DNA from: an uncultured Bacteroidota bacterium
GTDB taxonomy: Bacteria; Bacteroidota; Bacteroidia; Flavobacteriales; Flavobacteriaceae
NCBI GenBank assembly: GCA_902594745.1
Contig: CACJNF010000003.1
Coordinates: 62,001-126,000 of the forward strand
Length of the DNA: 64,000 bases
Reading direction: 5' to 3'
Shown here one piece after another: positions 16,022 to 23,686 of this stretch. Each line of letters opens with the position of its first letter. Within the stretch, counting starts at the first letter, position 1. The translations under genes and the position numbers were made by a program. A model generated the notes under the pieces. That model saw nothing but the letters and a program-made list of their open reading frames with translations, searched no databases and had not been told where the DNA came from.

Positions 16022-16993
16022 TTGAATATTTCAAAAAAAATAAAAAATCCCATCTCACAAGAATTAAAAATTTTTGAGGAACAATTTTTCACTTCAGTAT
16101 CCTCCAAAGTCAAGTTGCTTGATCTAATTCTTAGGTATATTTTAAAAAGAAAAGGAAAACAAATTAGACCCATTCTTGTTATTCTTTTTTCCAAGATGTT
16201 CTCTAATGGAAATGTTTCATCAAAAACATATCGGGCCGCCAATTTAGTTGAGCTCATTCATTCTGCCTCATTAATTCATGATGATGTGGTAGATGATAGT
16301 AATATTAGAAGAAAGTTCCTTACTATTAATGCTTTGTGGAAAAATAAAATTTCTGTATTGGTGGGAGACTTTTTCCTGTCTAAGACTCTTCTCCTTTCTA
16401 CTCAGAATAAAGATTATGATTTATTAGACCAGGTATCAAATGCTGTAAAAGAAATTTCTGAGGGAGAGCTATTTCAAATTCAAAAGTCAAGAAGTTTTAA
16501 CATAACAGAAAAAGAGTATATTACCTTAATTACAAAAAAAACAGCATCTTTATTTTCGTGTTGTTGTTTACTTGGCTTGATTTCATCTGGTAATGAAAAA
16601 ACTAAAAATGTTGAAAATTTTGGTTTATACTTGGGTATTATCTTTCAAATCAAGGATGACCTTTTTGATTATTCTAAAAAAAGAATTGGAAAACCAACCA
16701 AAGATGATTTAAAAAGTCAAAAAATTACGCTTCCATTGATTTATTCAATTAAAAAGGCAAGTCAAGTTGATCGTAGATCAATCAGATCCATTTTAAAAAG
16801 GAAAAAACTTTCAAAAGAAGATAAAGAGGTTATTAATCAGTTTGTGAAAGAAAATAACGGATTTAAATATACTGAAAATGTCATGTTAGAGTATAAGAAT
16901 AAAGCACTGAAAATACTTGAAACTTTTCCAGATAATGAATCAAAAAATTCACTTAAAATCTTATTGGACTATATCATTGACCGAAAGTATTAA
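16022..16993 (+). CDS. Polyprenyl diphosphate synthase (trans-isoprenyl)
   Basis: An all-alpha prenyltransferase of 323 residues that extends allylic diphosphates with IPP, probably for the menaquinone side chain; the chain length is not determinable here. The first aspartate-rich motif DDVVDD is near residues 87-92 (LIHDDVVDDSNIRR) and the second is DDLFD in QIKDDLFDYSKK. KGKQIRP gives the IPP-binding Lys/Arg. It starts at TTG 16022, which matches the expected family N-terminus. Upstream is queA and downstream, after 29 bases, dnaG. Confidence 0.9.
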   Translation: MNISKKIKNPISQELKIFEEQFFTSVSSKVKLLDLILRYILKRKGKQIRPILVILFSKMFSNGNVSSKTYRAANLVELIHSASLIHDDVVDDSNIRRKFLTINALWKNKISVLVGDFFLSKTLLLSTQNKDYDLLDQVSNAVKEISEGELFQIQKSRSFNITEKEYITLITKKTASLFSCCCLLGLISSGNEKTKNVENFGLYLGIIFQIKDDLFDYSKKRIGKPTKDDLKSQKITLPLIYSIKKASQVDRRSIRSILKRKKLSKEDKEVINQFVKENNGFKYTENVMLEYKNKALKILETFPDNESKNSLKILLDYIIDRKY

Positions 16994-17022
16994 TTTATTA
17001 TATTGATGCTAAATTAAAAGGT

Positions 17023-18954
17023 TTGATTAGTAAAGATACTATTGATAAAGTTTTTGAATATGCCAGAGTAGAAGAGGTTATATCTGATTTTATAGCTTTA
17101 AAAAAGACTGGTGCTAATTTCAAAGGCTTAAGTCCTTTTACTAATGAAAAAACACCAAGTTTTATCGTTTCTCCATCAAAACAGATTTGGAAAGATTTCA
17201 GCTCTGGTAAAGGAGGTAATGTAATTGCCTTTCTTATGGAGCATGAGCAATTTAACTATCCAGAATCAATTCGTTACCTAGCTAATAAATATAACATTGA
17301 AATAATAGAGACAACCGATAAATCTGAAAATGTTGAAGAAAGAAATGCAAGAGAATCTTTGTTTATTATTAACTCATTTGCTCAAGAGTATTTTCAAAAT
17401 ATTTTATCTAAAGAAGATAATGTTAGAGACTACCTAATAAATAGGGGCCTTTCAGATTCAATCATTGAAAACTTTAATATTGGCTTCAGCCCTGATTTAA
17501 AAAATAGTTTTTACAAAAATGCATCAGAAAATGGTTTCATTAAGGACTATTTAATTGAAACAGGTTTGGTTATATCATATGAAGATAGTCATGTTGACAG
17601 ATTTAGGGGTAGAATAATGTTTCCAATCAAGAGTATTTCTGGTAGGATACTTGGATTTGGAGGTAGAATAATTGATTCAAATAAAAAAATTGCAAAATAT
17701 ATAAATTCGCCAGAAAGTAAAATCTACAATAAAAGTAAGACTCTATATGGTATATATGAATCTAAACAGTTTATTGTAAAAGATGATTTATGTTATTTAG
17801 TTGAAGGTTATATGGACGTTGTTCAATTACATGAGCATGGAATAAAAAATGTTTTAGCATCATCTGGAACATCTCTGACCAAAGATCAAATAATTCTAAT
17901 TAAAAGACTTACGTCAAACATTGTGATTCTTTTTGATGGAGACCAAGCAGGTCTTTCAGCATCATTAAGAAGTATTGATATGATTTTAGAAGAAGGCTTA
18001 AATGTAAAAATATGTTCATTCCCCGATGGAGAAGATCCTGATAGCTTCGTTAAAAAAAATAAACGCGATAAAATGATTGCATACATTGATGGACAATCAA
18101 AGGATTTAATAGATTTTACAATAAGTATTAATAAAGAATATGAAGATGATGAAGATAAGAAGGTTGCTCTAATTAAAAGTATTCTTAAATCGATCTCTCT
18201 AATTCCAGATTCTCTTAAACAAGAGGTTTATATTAAGAAACTTTCTTCTGTCTTATCTATAGATGAGTCATCTCTTTTTAGATCTTTTTCAACTATTGAG
18301 AATAGTAAAAAAACACAAAGAGCAAAAACGCGAAATTATTCTAGAAATAATGTGCTAAAAGTTGAGACTTCAAAAAAGGAAAATAGCAGTGGATATATAT
18401 ATCAATTAGAAAGGCAAATTATTAGTATTCTTTTAAAATATGGAGCAGAAGAAATACTTTTTGAAGATATAATTTTAAACAAAAATGAGAAAGGAGATAT
18501 CGTTGAAACTAAAAAAGAAATTAGATCTAAAGTGTTTGAAAAAATATATTTAGATCTTCAACAAGATGAGATAGAATTTACTCATGGACCTTTTAAAGAA
18601 ATATATAATAAGCTTATAAATAGCTTCCATAATCAAAAAATAATTTCAATTGACAATTTTATAAATGATCTTGATCCTAATTCGAGTAAAATAGTTTCAG
18701 ATATTTTAATAAATGATGAAAAGTATCAGCTGCATGATTGGGAGAAAAAAAATATTTATGTAAAAAAAATTGGTAGTGAGTTAAGTCAATTAGTTAACGA
18801 AACTATATTAAATATGAGAAGATATCTAATTGATAAAAAGATCAGTGAGCTCAAAGATAATAGCAATGATGATAAGGATAAAGTTTTAGAGGAGGTTATG
18901 AGTTACTATAATTTAAAGAAGCTTTTATCAGCAAAGCTTAATAGGGTTGTTTGA
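17023..18954 (+). CDS. dnaG: DNA primase (DnaG) lacking zinc ligands
   Basis: DnaG makes RNA primers at the replication fork. The 643 residues have the N-terminal CHC2-type fold, the TOPRIM core (LVEGYMDVVQLHEHG near 260, then FDGDQAG and EDPDSF) and a C-terminal helicase-interaction region. The zinc ligands are gone: where Cys-His-Cys-Cys is expected there are Ser37, Thr40, Asp58 and Ser61 (GLSPFTNEKTPSF ... IWKDFSSGKGG), while the rest of the motif is conserved. From memory this is shared by other Flavobacteriia, but I cannot test it. The start is TTG (MISKDTIDKVFEYARVEEV). The 3' end overlaps the convergent regulator gene by 17 bases. Confidence 0.95.
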   Translation: MISKDTIDKVFEYARVEEVISDFIALKKTGANFKGLSPFTNEKTPSFIVSPSKQIWKDFSSGKGGNVIAFLMEHEQFNYPESIRYLANKYNIEIIETTDKSENVEERNARESLFIINSFAQEYFQNILSKEDNVRDYLINRGLSDSIIENFNIGFSPDLKNSFYKNASENGFIKDYLIETGLVISYEDSHVDRFRGRIMFPIKSISGRILGFGGRIIDSNKKIAKYINSPESKIYNKSKTLYGIYESKQFIVKDDLCYLVEGYMDVVQLHEHGIKNVLASSGTSLTKDQIILIKRLTSNIVILFDGDQAGLSASLRSIDMILEEGLNVKICSFPDGEDPDSFVKKNKRDKMIAYIDGQSKDLIDFTISINKEYEDDEDKKVALIKSILKSISLIPDSLKQEVYIKKLSSVLSIDESSLFRSFSTIENSKKTQRAKTRNYSRNNVLKVETSKKENSSGYIYQLERQIISILLKYGAEEILFEDIILNKNEKGDIVETKKEIRSKVFEKIYLDLQQDEIEFTHGPFKEIYNKLINSFHNQKIISIDNFINDLDPNSSKIVSDILINDEKYQLHDWEKKNIYVKKIGSELSQLVNETILNMRRYLIDKKISELKDNSNDDKDKVLEEVMSYYNLKKLLSAKLNRVV

Positions 18955-19582
18955 TATGTTTTCTAGCTAAAATAAATAAATCTATTTTTGAATTAACTTC
19001 TAACTTTTTCATTATTCTTGTAATGTAGGTGTTAACTGTTTTCTGATTTATGTTGAGTTTTTCAGAGATTTCCATATTCCTTTTACCTCTAAAAAATAAT
19101 TTAAGAACCTGAAGTTCTCTTTTTGAAAGACTATTAATTTTTTCGGTATTATAATCGAAATTGAATCTATTTTTAAGTCTAGTAAACTTATTTAGTTCAC
19201 CAGAACTGTATCTTGAAAATGCAATTTCTTGAAGCAAATGTCTAATAGTTTTTTTCTTTAAATTTTTTGTTAAAAATCCTGAAGCACCTGATTTAAGTAA
19301 TTTCAAAGATTTGATTTCATTCAAAAGAGAAGTAAAAATAACAACTGGAATATCAATTTTATTTTTTTTTAGAATCTTTAAAATATCCAGGGCTGAGCTT
19401 CCATTAAGATTAATTTCAGAAATTATTAAATCTATTTTTTCTTCACTAATAGTCTCAATAATCAGATCTTTGTTGTCCAAATACGCACATACTTCAAATA
19501 TCATAGAGTTTTTAAAAATAGATTTTAAACCAATATGAATAATTGGGTTACAATCAAGTACTAAGATTCTTAACTTCTTCAA
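18938..19582 (-). CDS. LuxR-family response regulator with degenerate receiver
   Basis: A NarL/FixJ-type transcription regulator of 214 residues. The receiver (about 1-120) keeps Asp10, Thr84 and Lys106, but the phospho-acceptor position holds Glu56 (DLIISEINL) and the second residue of the acidic pair is Cys11 (LDCNP). The LuxR HTH is intact at about 150-205 (LSKRELQVLKLF ... NQKTVNTYITRIMKKL). Glu for Asp can mimic phosphorylation, so the protein may be constitutively active or regulated differently. It starts at TTG 19582, 3 bases after nadE, so the two are co-transcribed. No histidine kinase is nearby. Confidence 0.88.
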   Translation of the reverse strand: MKKLRILVLDCNPIIHIGLKSIFKNSMIFEVCAYLDNKDLIIETISEEKIDLIISEINLNGSSALDILKILKKNKIDIPVVIFTSLLNEIKSLKLLKSGASGFLTKNLKKKTIRHLLQEIAFSRYSSGELNKFTRLKNRFNFDYNTEKINSLSKRELQVLKLFFRGKRNMEISEKLNINQKTVNTYITRIMKKLEVNSKIDLFILARKHIKQPY

Positions 19583-19585
19583 AAC

Positions 19586-20365
19586 TTATAGATAATCTTT
19601 TGGTATTTTACATACTGGAATAGGATCCATTTTATGTTTATTTGCTGTGTTGAATGACTTATATATTTTAAGAACCTCTTTTTCTCTTCCAGATAAATTT
19701 TCATTTTTATCAAAATTGATCATTGCGGCTTCAATTTCTTCATAAGATGCACCAATCTGATCTTCATCACTTCTGTTGTCATTCCAAAGTCCGTCATTTG
19801 GTTCTGCTTCAATAATCTTATCAATGATTTTATGAAATCTAGCTAAACTAAACACTTCTGACTTTAATAAATCAGCAATTGGGCTAATATCAACACCCCC
19901 GTCACCATATTTTGTATAGAAACCTATTCCAAAATCTTCAACCCTGTTTCCTGTTCCAGCAACAATATAATCATTTAGGGCAGAAAAATAGTATAATGTA
20001 ACCATTCTAAGTCTAGATCTTGTGTTTGCTAAACTAAGTTGATGTTTTTCTGAGCTATTATTAGGTATAGAACTAACAAAAGATTCAAATGTTTTATCTA
20101 ATTCTATTTGTTTTGAAGTAACATTTGTATACTTAGATTTTAACCAATCTATATGCTTTCTAGACCTTGAAACTTGATCTTTATTTTGATAAATTGGCAT
20201 TTCCAGACATAGGACATTTTGTCCAGTCTCAGCACAAAGGGTAGAGGTCAGTGCTGAGTCAACTCCTCCTGATACACCAACAACTATGCCTTTAACTCCA
20301 GATTCATTAATATAATTATCAATCCAGTTAACAATATATTCAGAAACTTTTTTGGGGTATTTCAT
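19586..20365 (-). CDS. nadE: NAD synthetase, ammonia-dependent
   Basis: NadE amidates nicotinic acid adenine dinucleotide to NAD using ammonia and ATP. The 259 residues carry the ATP pyrophosphatase P-loop GVSGGVDSALTS (about 31-42), TRSRLRM and GTGNRVEDFGIGFYTKYGDGGVD. No glutaminase domain is present. An in-frame TTG one codon upstream is possible, but ATG at 20365 is preferred. It is divergent from gldC with interlocked promoters and co-transcribed with the following LuxR regulator. Confidence 0.95.
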   Translation of the reverse strand: MKYPKKVSEYIVNWIDNYINESGVKGIVVGVSGGVDSALTSTLCAETGQNVLCLEMPIYQNKDQVSRSRKHIDWLKSKYTNVTSKQIELDKTFESFVSSIPNNSSEKHQLSLANTRSRLRMVTLYYFSALNDYIVAGTGNRVEDFGIGFYTKYGDGGVDISPIADLLKSEVFSLARFHKIIDKIIEAEPNDGLWNDNRSDEDQIGASYEEIEAAMINFDKNENLSGREKEVLKIYKSFNTANKHKMDPIPVCKIPKDYL

Positions 20366-20380
20366 CAAATGGTATTTGGT

Positions 20381-20388
20381 TATATTTG
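20381..20388 (+). promoter_or_regulatory. -7 element of the gldC promoter (TATATTTG)
   Basis: This TAnnTTTG match lies 27 bases before the gldC ATG. A TTTG at 20351-20354 is the nearest upstream candidate -33, with 26 bases between, which is long. It is only 2 bases from the opposing nadE element. Confidence 0.6.
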
Positions 20389-20390
20389 TG

Positions 20391-20398
20391 CAAATCTA
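20391..20398 (-). promoter_or_regulatory. -7 element of the nadE promoter (TAGATTTG)
   Basis: On the minus strand TAGATTTG matches TAnnTTTG and precedes the nadE ATG by 25 bases. With the plus-strand box it forms an 18-bp near-palindrome, 20381-20398, so the two RNA polymerases cannot bind at once. Confidence 0.55.
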
Positions 20399-20415
20399 GT
20401 GCATAATAAATTTAA

Positions 20416-20745
20416 ATGAAAGAAACAGAAATAACAATTAAAGTAAAATTAGATCAAAATAATATTCCAGAAGAAATAATGTGGTCTGCACCTGATGGTG
20501 GAATGAAGGACCAGCTTTCAAAAGCAATATTTCTTTCATTTTGGGATAGTAAACAAAAAGAAACTTTAAAAATGGATCTATGGACAAAAGAAATGCCAAT
20601 TGATGAGATGAAAACTTTTATGCTTCAAACAATTCAATCAATGAATCAGACTATTTCAAAAGCAATAGGTAATGAGGATTTAATTAAAATTGTTGATGAA
20701 TTTTCTCAAAAATTTGAAAGTAAAATTAATCAAAATACTAAATAG
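20416..20745 (+). CDS. gldC: Gliding motility protein GldC
   Basis: GldC is a small protein tied to gliding motility in Flavobacterium; its biochemical role is unknown. The 109 residues match the family along their length, with the hallmarks MWSAPDGG (about 22-29), SFWDSKQKETLKMDLWTKEMPIDEMK and a helical C-terminus. No signal peptide is seen. In Flavobacterium gldB lies next to gldC, but here only 50 bases separate nadE from gldC, so gldB is absent from this locus. The 3' end overlaps convergent engB by 8 bases. Confidence 0.93.
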   Translation: MKETEITIKVKLDQNNIPEEIMWSAPDGGMKDQLSKAIFLSFWDSKQKETLKMDLWTKEMPIDEMKTFMLQTIQSMNQTISKAIGNEDLIKIVDEFSQKFESKINQNTK

Positions 20746-21340
20746 TATATTGTTTAATTGATTGATTCACAAACTCTAAGATCTTATCTACACCTTTACT
20801 ATCCCATGCTGAAGTAACAAAAGTATCCGGTAAATCCTCCCAATAACTTAGAAGTGAATCTTTATAAAGTTTAATTTTTTCACTCACTAAATCTGATTTA
20901 ATTTTATCAGATTTTGTAAAAACAATAACAAACGGACACATCATGCTATTAAGATATTTCATGAATTCAAGGTCAATCTTTTGAAGGTCGTGTCTAATAT
21001 CAATTAATAGAAAGGTGAATAGAAGTTGTTTCCTAGTTCTAAAATAACTTTCGTGAATTAATTTAATTTCCTTAATTATTTGTTTTGAAGTGTTTGCATA
21101 TCCATATCCAGGGAGGTCCACTATGTAAAATTTATCATTAATCTTAAAATGATTAATTAAAAGAGTTTTTCCAGGTTTTGAAGATGTTTTTGCAATTGAT
21201 TTTTTATTTAGTAATGTGTTGATTAACGAGGACTTTCCAACATTGGATCTTCCTACTAGAGCAAATTCAGGTAAATTTCCTTTTGGACATTCACTAACCG
21301 TACTACTGCTTTTTTCAAATTTTGACTTAATAATTTTCAT
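20738..21340 (-). CDS. engB: Ribosome biogenesis GTPase EngB (YihA/YsxC)
   Basis: EngB is an essential GTPase for 50S subunit assembly. The 200 residues have G1 GRSNVGKSS (about 30-38), the conserved Thr in the SKPGKT switch, G3 DLPGYGYA, and G4 TKSD. An upstream in-frame TTG at 21346 adds MI, but the ATG at 21340 (MKIIKSKFEKS) fits relatives. It starts 11 bases after the hydrolase stop, so both are probably one transcript. Confidence 0.95.
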   Translation of the reverse strand: MKIIKSKFEKSSSTVSECPKGNLPEFALVGRSNVGKSSLINTLLNKKSIAKTSSKPGKTLLINHFKINDKFYIVDLPGYGYANTSKQIIKEIKLIHESYFRTRKQLLFTFLLIDIRHDLQKIDLEFMKYLNSMMCPFVIVFTKSDKIKSDLVSEKIKLYKDSLLSYWEDLPDTFVTSAWDSKGVDKILEFVNQSIKQYTI

Positions 21341-21351
21341 AATCAAAAAGA

Positions 21352-22119
21352 TTATAAGTTGTTTTTAGAAAGCCAATCTTCCATAATTTTATTAAAGTCA
21401 TTAGGGTGTTCCATCATTGGAGCGTGTCCACATTTGTCAATCCAAGATAAATCTGAATTTGGAAGAAGTTTATTAAAATCTTCTGCAACGTTAGGTGGTG
21501 TGACAGAATCTTGTTTACCCCAAATAATTAGAGTCTTAGTATTCATTTTTGGAAGATCTTTTGCCATATTATGTCTTATTGCACTTTTTGCGAGCGATAA
21601 AGTTCTTATTAATTTTTCTCTATCATTAACACTGGCAAAGACATCATCAACAATTTCTTTTGTTGCGATCTTTGGGTCATAAAAAACCTCTTCAGTTTTA
21701 GTTTTAATGTATTCATAATTCCCCCTTTTTGGATATCCGTCACCAATCATAGACTTTTCATATAATCCTGAGCTACCAGTTATAATCAAACCGCTTACAA
21801 GTTCAGGATAATCCTTTGCAAATAGTAACGCCACATGGCCTCCTAACGAATTGCCTAATAAAACTACATCTTTCAAGTTTTTATACTGAATAAAATCAAA
21901 AATAAACTTGGAGAAAGTTGTAACATTTGTTTTTAATATGGGGGTAGAATCAACAGGAAGTTCAGGGATTATAACCTTATGTTTTACACTGGGAAAATAG
22001 TCATATACTCCTTTAAAATTACTTAGGCCTCCCATAAGACCATGTAATATTATAATTGGTCTTCCATCGCCATTTTCAATGTAGTTAAAGCCACCTTCGT
22101 TAATTAATTCTGTCTCCAT
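21352..22119 (-). CDS. Alpha/beta-fold hydrolase
   Basis: An alpha/beta hydrolase of 255 residues of unknown substrate. It has the oxyanion HGLMGG (about 26-31), the nucleophile elbow GNSLGGH with Ser near 92, a late Asp (IIWGKQDSVTPP) and the catalytic His in DKCGHAPMMEHP. From memory, this gene is commonly found between engB and mraZ in Flavobacteriia. Its promoter box lies 63 bases upstream, in the same 216-base intergenic region that controls mraZ. Confidence 0.9.
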   Translation of the reverse strand: METELINEGGFNYIENGDGRPIIILHGLMGGLSNFKGVYDYFPSVKHKVIIPELPVDSTPILKTNVTTFSKFIFDFIQYKNLKDVVLLGNSLGGHVALLFAKDYPELVSGLIITGSSGLYEKSMIGDGYPKRGNYEYIKTKTEEVFYDPKIATKEIVDDVFASVNDREKLIRTLSLAKSAIRHNMAKDLPKMNTKTLIIWGKQDSVTPPNVAEDFNKLLPNSDLSWIDKCGHAPMMEHPNDFNKIMEDWLSKNNL

Positions 22120-22182
22120 GGATAAATACTGTGTTAAACTTTTTCAGCTAAACATTAAATGAAAAAATCTAATGATTTAGCA

Positions 22183-22190
22183 CAAATATA
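22183..22190 (-). promoter_or_regulatory. -7 element of the hydrolase-engB promoter (TATATTTG)
   Basis: A perfect TAnnTTTG on the minus strand, leaving a leader of about 60 nt before the hydrolase ATG at 22119. No -33 TTG is evident. Confidence 0.55.
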
Positions 22191-22240
22191 TACATAAAGA
22201 ATAACCTATTTTTTTTACACCATAATTAATTGTAAATCAG

Positions 22241-22272
22241 GTTAATAAATGAAAATAAAATAATTTATTAAC
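22241..22272. repeat. 10-bp perfect inverted repeat upstream of mraZ
   Basis: GTTAATAAAT at 22241-22250 and ATTTATTAAC at 22263-22272 are exact reverse complements with a 12-base spacer. It sits directly upstream of the MraZ boxes and between the divergent promoters. It could be an operator for a dimeric regulator. It is not followed by a T run, so it is a poor terminator. Confidence 0.7.
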
Positions 22273-22275
22273 AAA

Positions 22276-22300
22276 GTGGTAAAAAGTGGTAAAAAGTGGT
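22276..22300 (+). promoter_or_regulatory. MraZ operator: three GTGGT boxes at 10-bp spacing
   Basis: GTGGT occurs at 22276-22280, 22286-22290 and 22296-22300, each followed by AAAAA or AAAAT, so the period is one helical turn. MraZ is known to bind three or four direct repeats of GTGGG-like boxes 10 bp apart upstream of its own gene. The array covers the -33 region of the mraZ promoter, consistent with autorepression. Confidence 0.88.
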
Positions 22301-22310
22301 AAAATAATTT

Positions 22311-22318
22311 TATATTTG
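22311..22318 (+). promoter_or_regulatory. -7 element of the mraZ / division cluster promoter
   Basis: TATATTTG lies 10 bases downstream of the last MraZ box and 17 bases before the mraZ ATG, so the predicted leader is about 12 nt. It is the only strong promoter candidate I see for the 15-kb cluster, though internal ones in coding DNA were not excluded. Confidence 0.65.
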
Positions 22319-22335
22319 AGTAAATCAACCAATTA

Positions 22336-22791
22336 ATGCAACACTTTGTTGGAACATATGAATGTAAGGCAGATGATAAAGGAAGAATCATGCTTCCTAT
22401 GTCACTTAAAAAACAGCTATCTGATAAACTTAAAAATGGCTTTGTAATAAAGAGAGCTGTATTTAATAAATGTTTAGAACTCTATCCTTTAAAAGAATGG
22501 GATGACTTAATGGAAAGAATAAATAAGCTTAACAGGTTTAATAAGAAAAATATAGATTTCATTCGAAGATTTACAGCTGGTGTTAGACAAATTGATATAG
22601 ATATTTCTGGAAGAATTTTAATTCCAAAGGATTTAATAAATCATGCAAAAATTAAAAAGGAAGTAGTTGTATCCTCTGCAGTAAATATTCTTGAAATATG
22701 GGATAAAACATATTATGAAAATGCTATTGATGATGCAAAATTTGATTTTGGAAGTTTAGCAGAAGAAGTAATGGGAGATAAATATGAATAA
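22336..22791 (+). CDS. mraZ: Transcriptional regulator MraZ
   Basis: MraZ is a SpoVT/AbrB-like DNA-binding protein that represses the division and cell wall cluster by binding repeats upstream of itself. The 151 residues hold two swapped-hairpin domains, with the conserved DxKGRxxLP in each: DDKGRIMLP (about 14-22) and DISGRILIP. The operator of three GTGGT boxes lies just upstream. It overlaps rsmH by 8 bases. Confidence 0.96.
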   Translation: MQHFVGTYECKADDKGRIMLPMSLKKQLSDKLKNGFVIKRAVFNKCLELYPLKEWDDLMERINKLNRFNKKNIDFIRRFTAGVRQIDIDISGRILIPKDLINHAKIKKEVVVSSAVNILEIWDKTYYENAIDDAKFDFGSLAEEVMGDKYE

Positions 22792-23686
22792 CACATTTCA
22801 TGTTCCGGTTTTATTGAAAGAGTCTATAAATGGACTAAATATTTTACCTAATGGAGTATATGTAGATGCAACTTTTGGCGGCGGAGGTCATACTAAAGAG
22901 ATTCTAAATCATCTTAACTCATCTGGAAAGGTTATAGCATTTGATCAAGATGCTGATGCAATTGAAAATCAAATTGATGATAACCGACTTAAGCTCATAA
23001 AATCAAACTTTAAATACTTAGCTAATCACCTTAAATACCTGCAAATTAATAAAATAGATGGTCTTCTTGCTGATTTTGGAATTTCATCATATCAAATTGA
23101 TACTCAAATACGAGGATTTTCTATAAGATTTGATTCAGATCTTGATATGAGAATGAATAAGGATCAAAAAAAGGATGCAAAACACATATTAAATAAATAT
23201 AGTAGCGATGATTTAAATTATATATTCAAAAATTTTGGTGAGGTTAAAAATTATAAAAAAGTTACTCAAATAATTATCTCTCAAAGGTCAAAACAAAAAC
23301 TTATTACAACAGGTGATTTAATAAGAATATTAAAGCCAATATCCCCTTCAAAGAATAATAACAAGTTTCTAGCTAAAATTTTTCAAGCTATAAGAATTGA
23401 AGTTAACGATGAACTCTCAGTAATAAAAAAATTACTAAAGGCTTCATCACAATACTTAAATAAAGGAGGAAGGCTGGTTTGTATTTCATATCATTCCCTA
23501 GAAGACAGACTAGTAAAAAGATATATTCAAAATGGAAGTTTTAATGAACAAGTAGAAAGTGATATTTATGGAAATAAAAACACCTGTTTTAAGAAGATTG
23601 GTAAAATAGTTACCCCATCTGAAGATGAATTAAATAAAAATAAAAGATCAAGAAGTGCTAAGCTCAGAATTGCTGAAAAAATATGA
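22784..23686 (+). CDS. rsmH: 16S rRNA (cytosine1402-N4)-methyltransferase RsmH (MraW)
   Basis: RsmH methylates C1402 in 16S rRNA with SAM. The 300 residues contain HVPVLLKE, the SAM loop DATFGGGGHT (about 28-37), the motif LLADFGISSYQID, and C-terminal GGRLVCISYHSLEDRLVKR. It lies second in the cluster as in most bacteria. It overlaps mraZ by 8 bases and the next gene by an ATGA junction. Confidence 0.96.
   Translation: MNNTFHVPVLLKESINGLNILPNGVYVDATFGGGGHTKEILNHLNSSGKVIAFDQDADAIENQIDDNRLKLIKSNFKYLANHLKYLQINKIDGLLADFGISSYQIDTQIRGFSIRFDSDLDMRMNKDQKKDAKHILNKYSSDDLNYIFKNFGEVKNYKKVTQIIISQRSKQKLITTGDLIRILKPISPSKNNNKFLAKIFQAIRIEVNDELSVIKKLLKASSQYLNKGGRLVCISYHSLEDRLVKRYIQNGSFNEQVESDIYGNKNTCFKKIGKIVTPSEDELNKNKRSRSAKLRIAEKI

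Noticed and set aside
22271-22304. Three evenly spaced repeats that could suggest a small CRISPR-like array
   Set aside because: Units are only 10 bp and lie over the mraZ promoter; they match the known MraZ operator form, and no cas gene is present.
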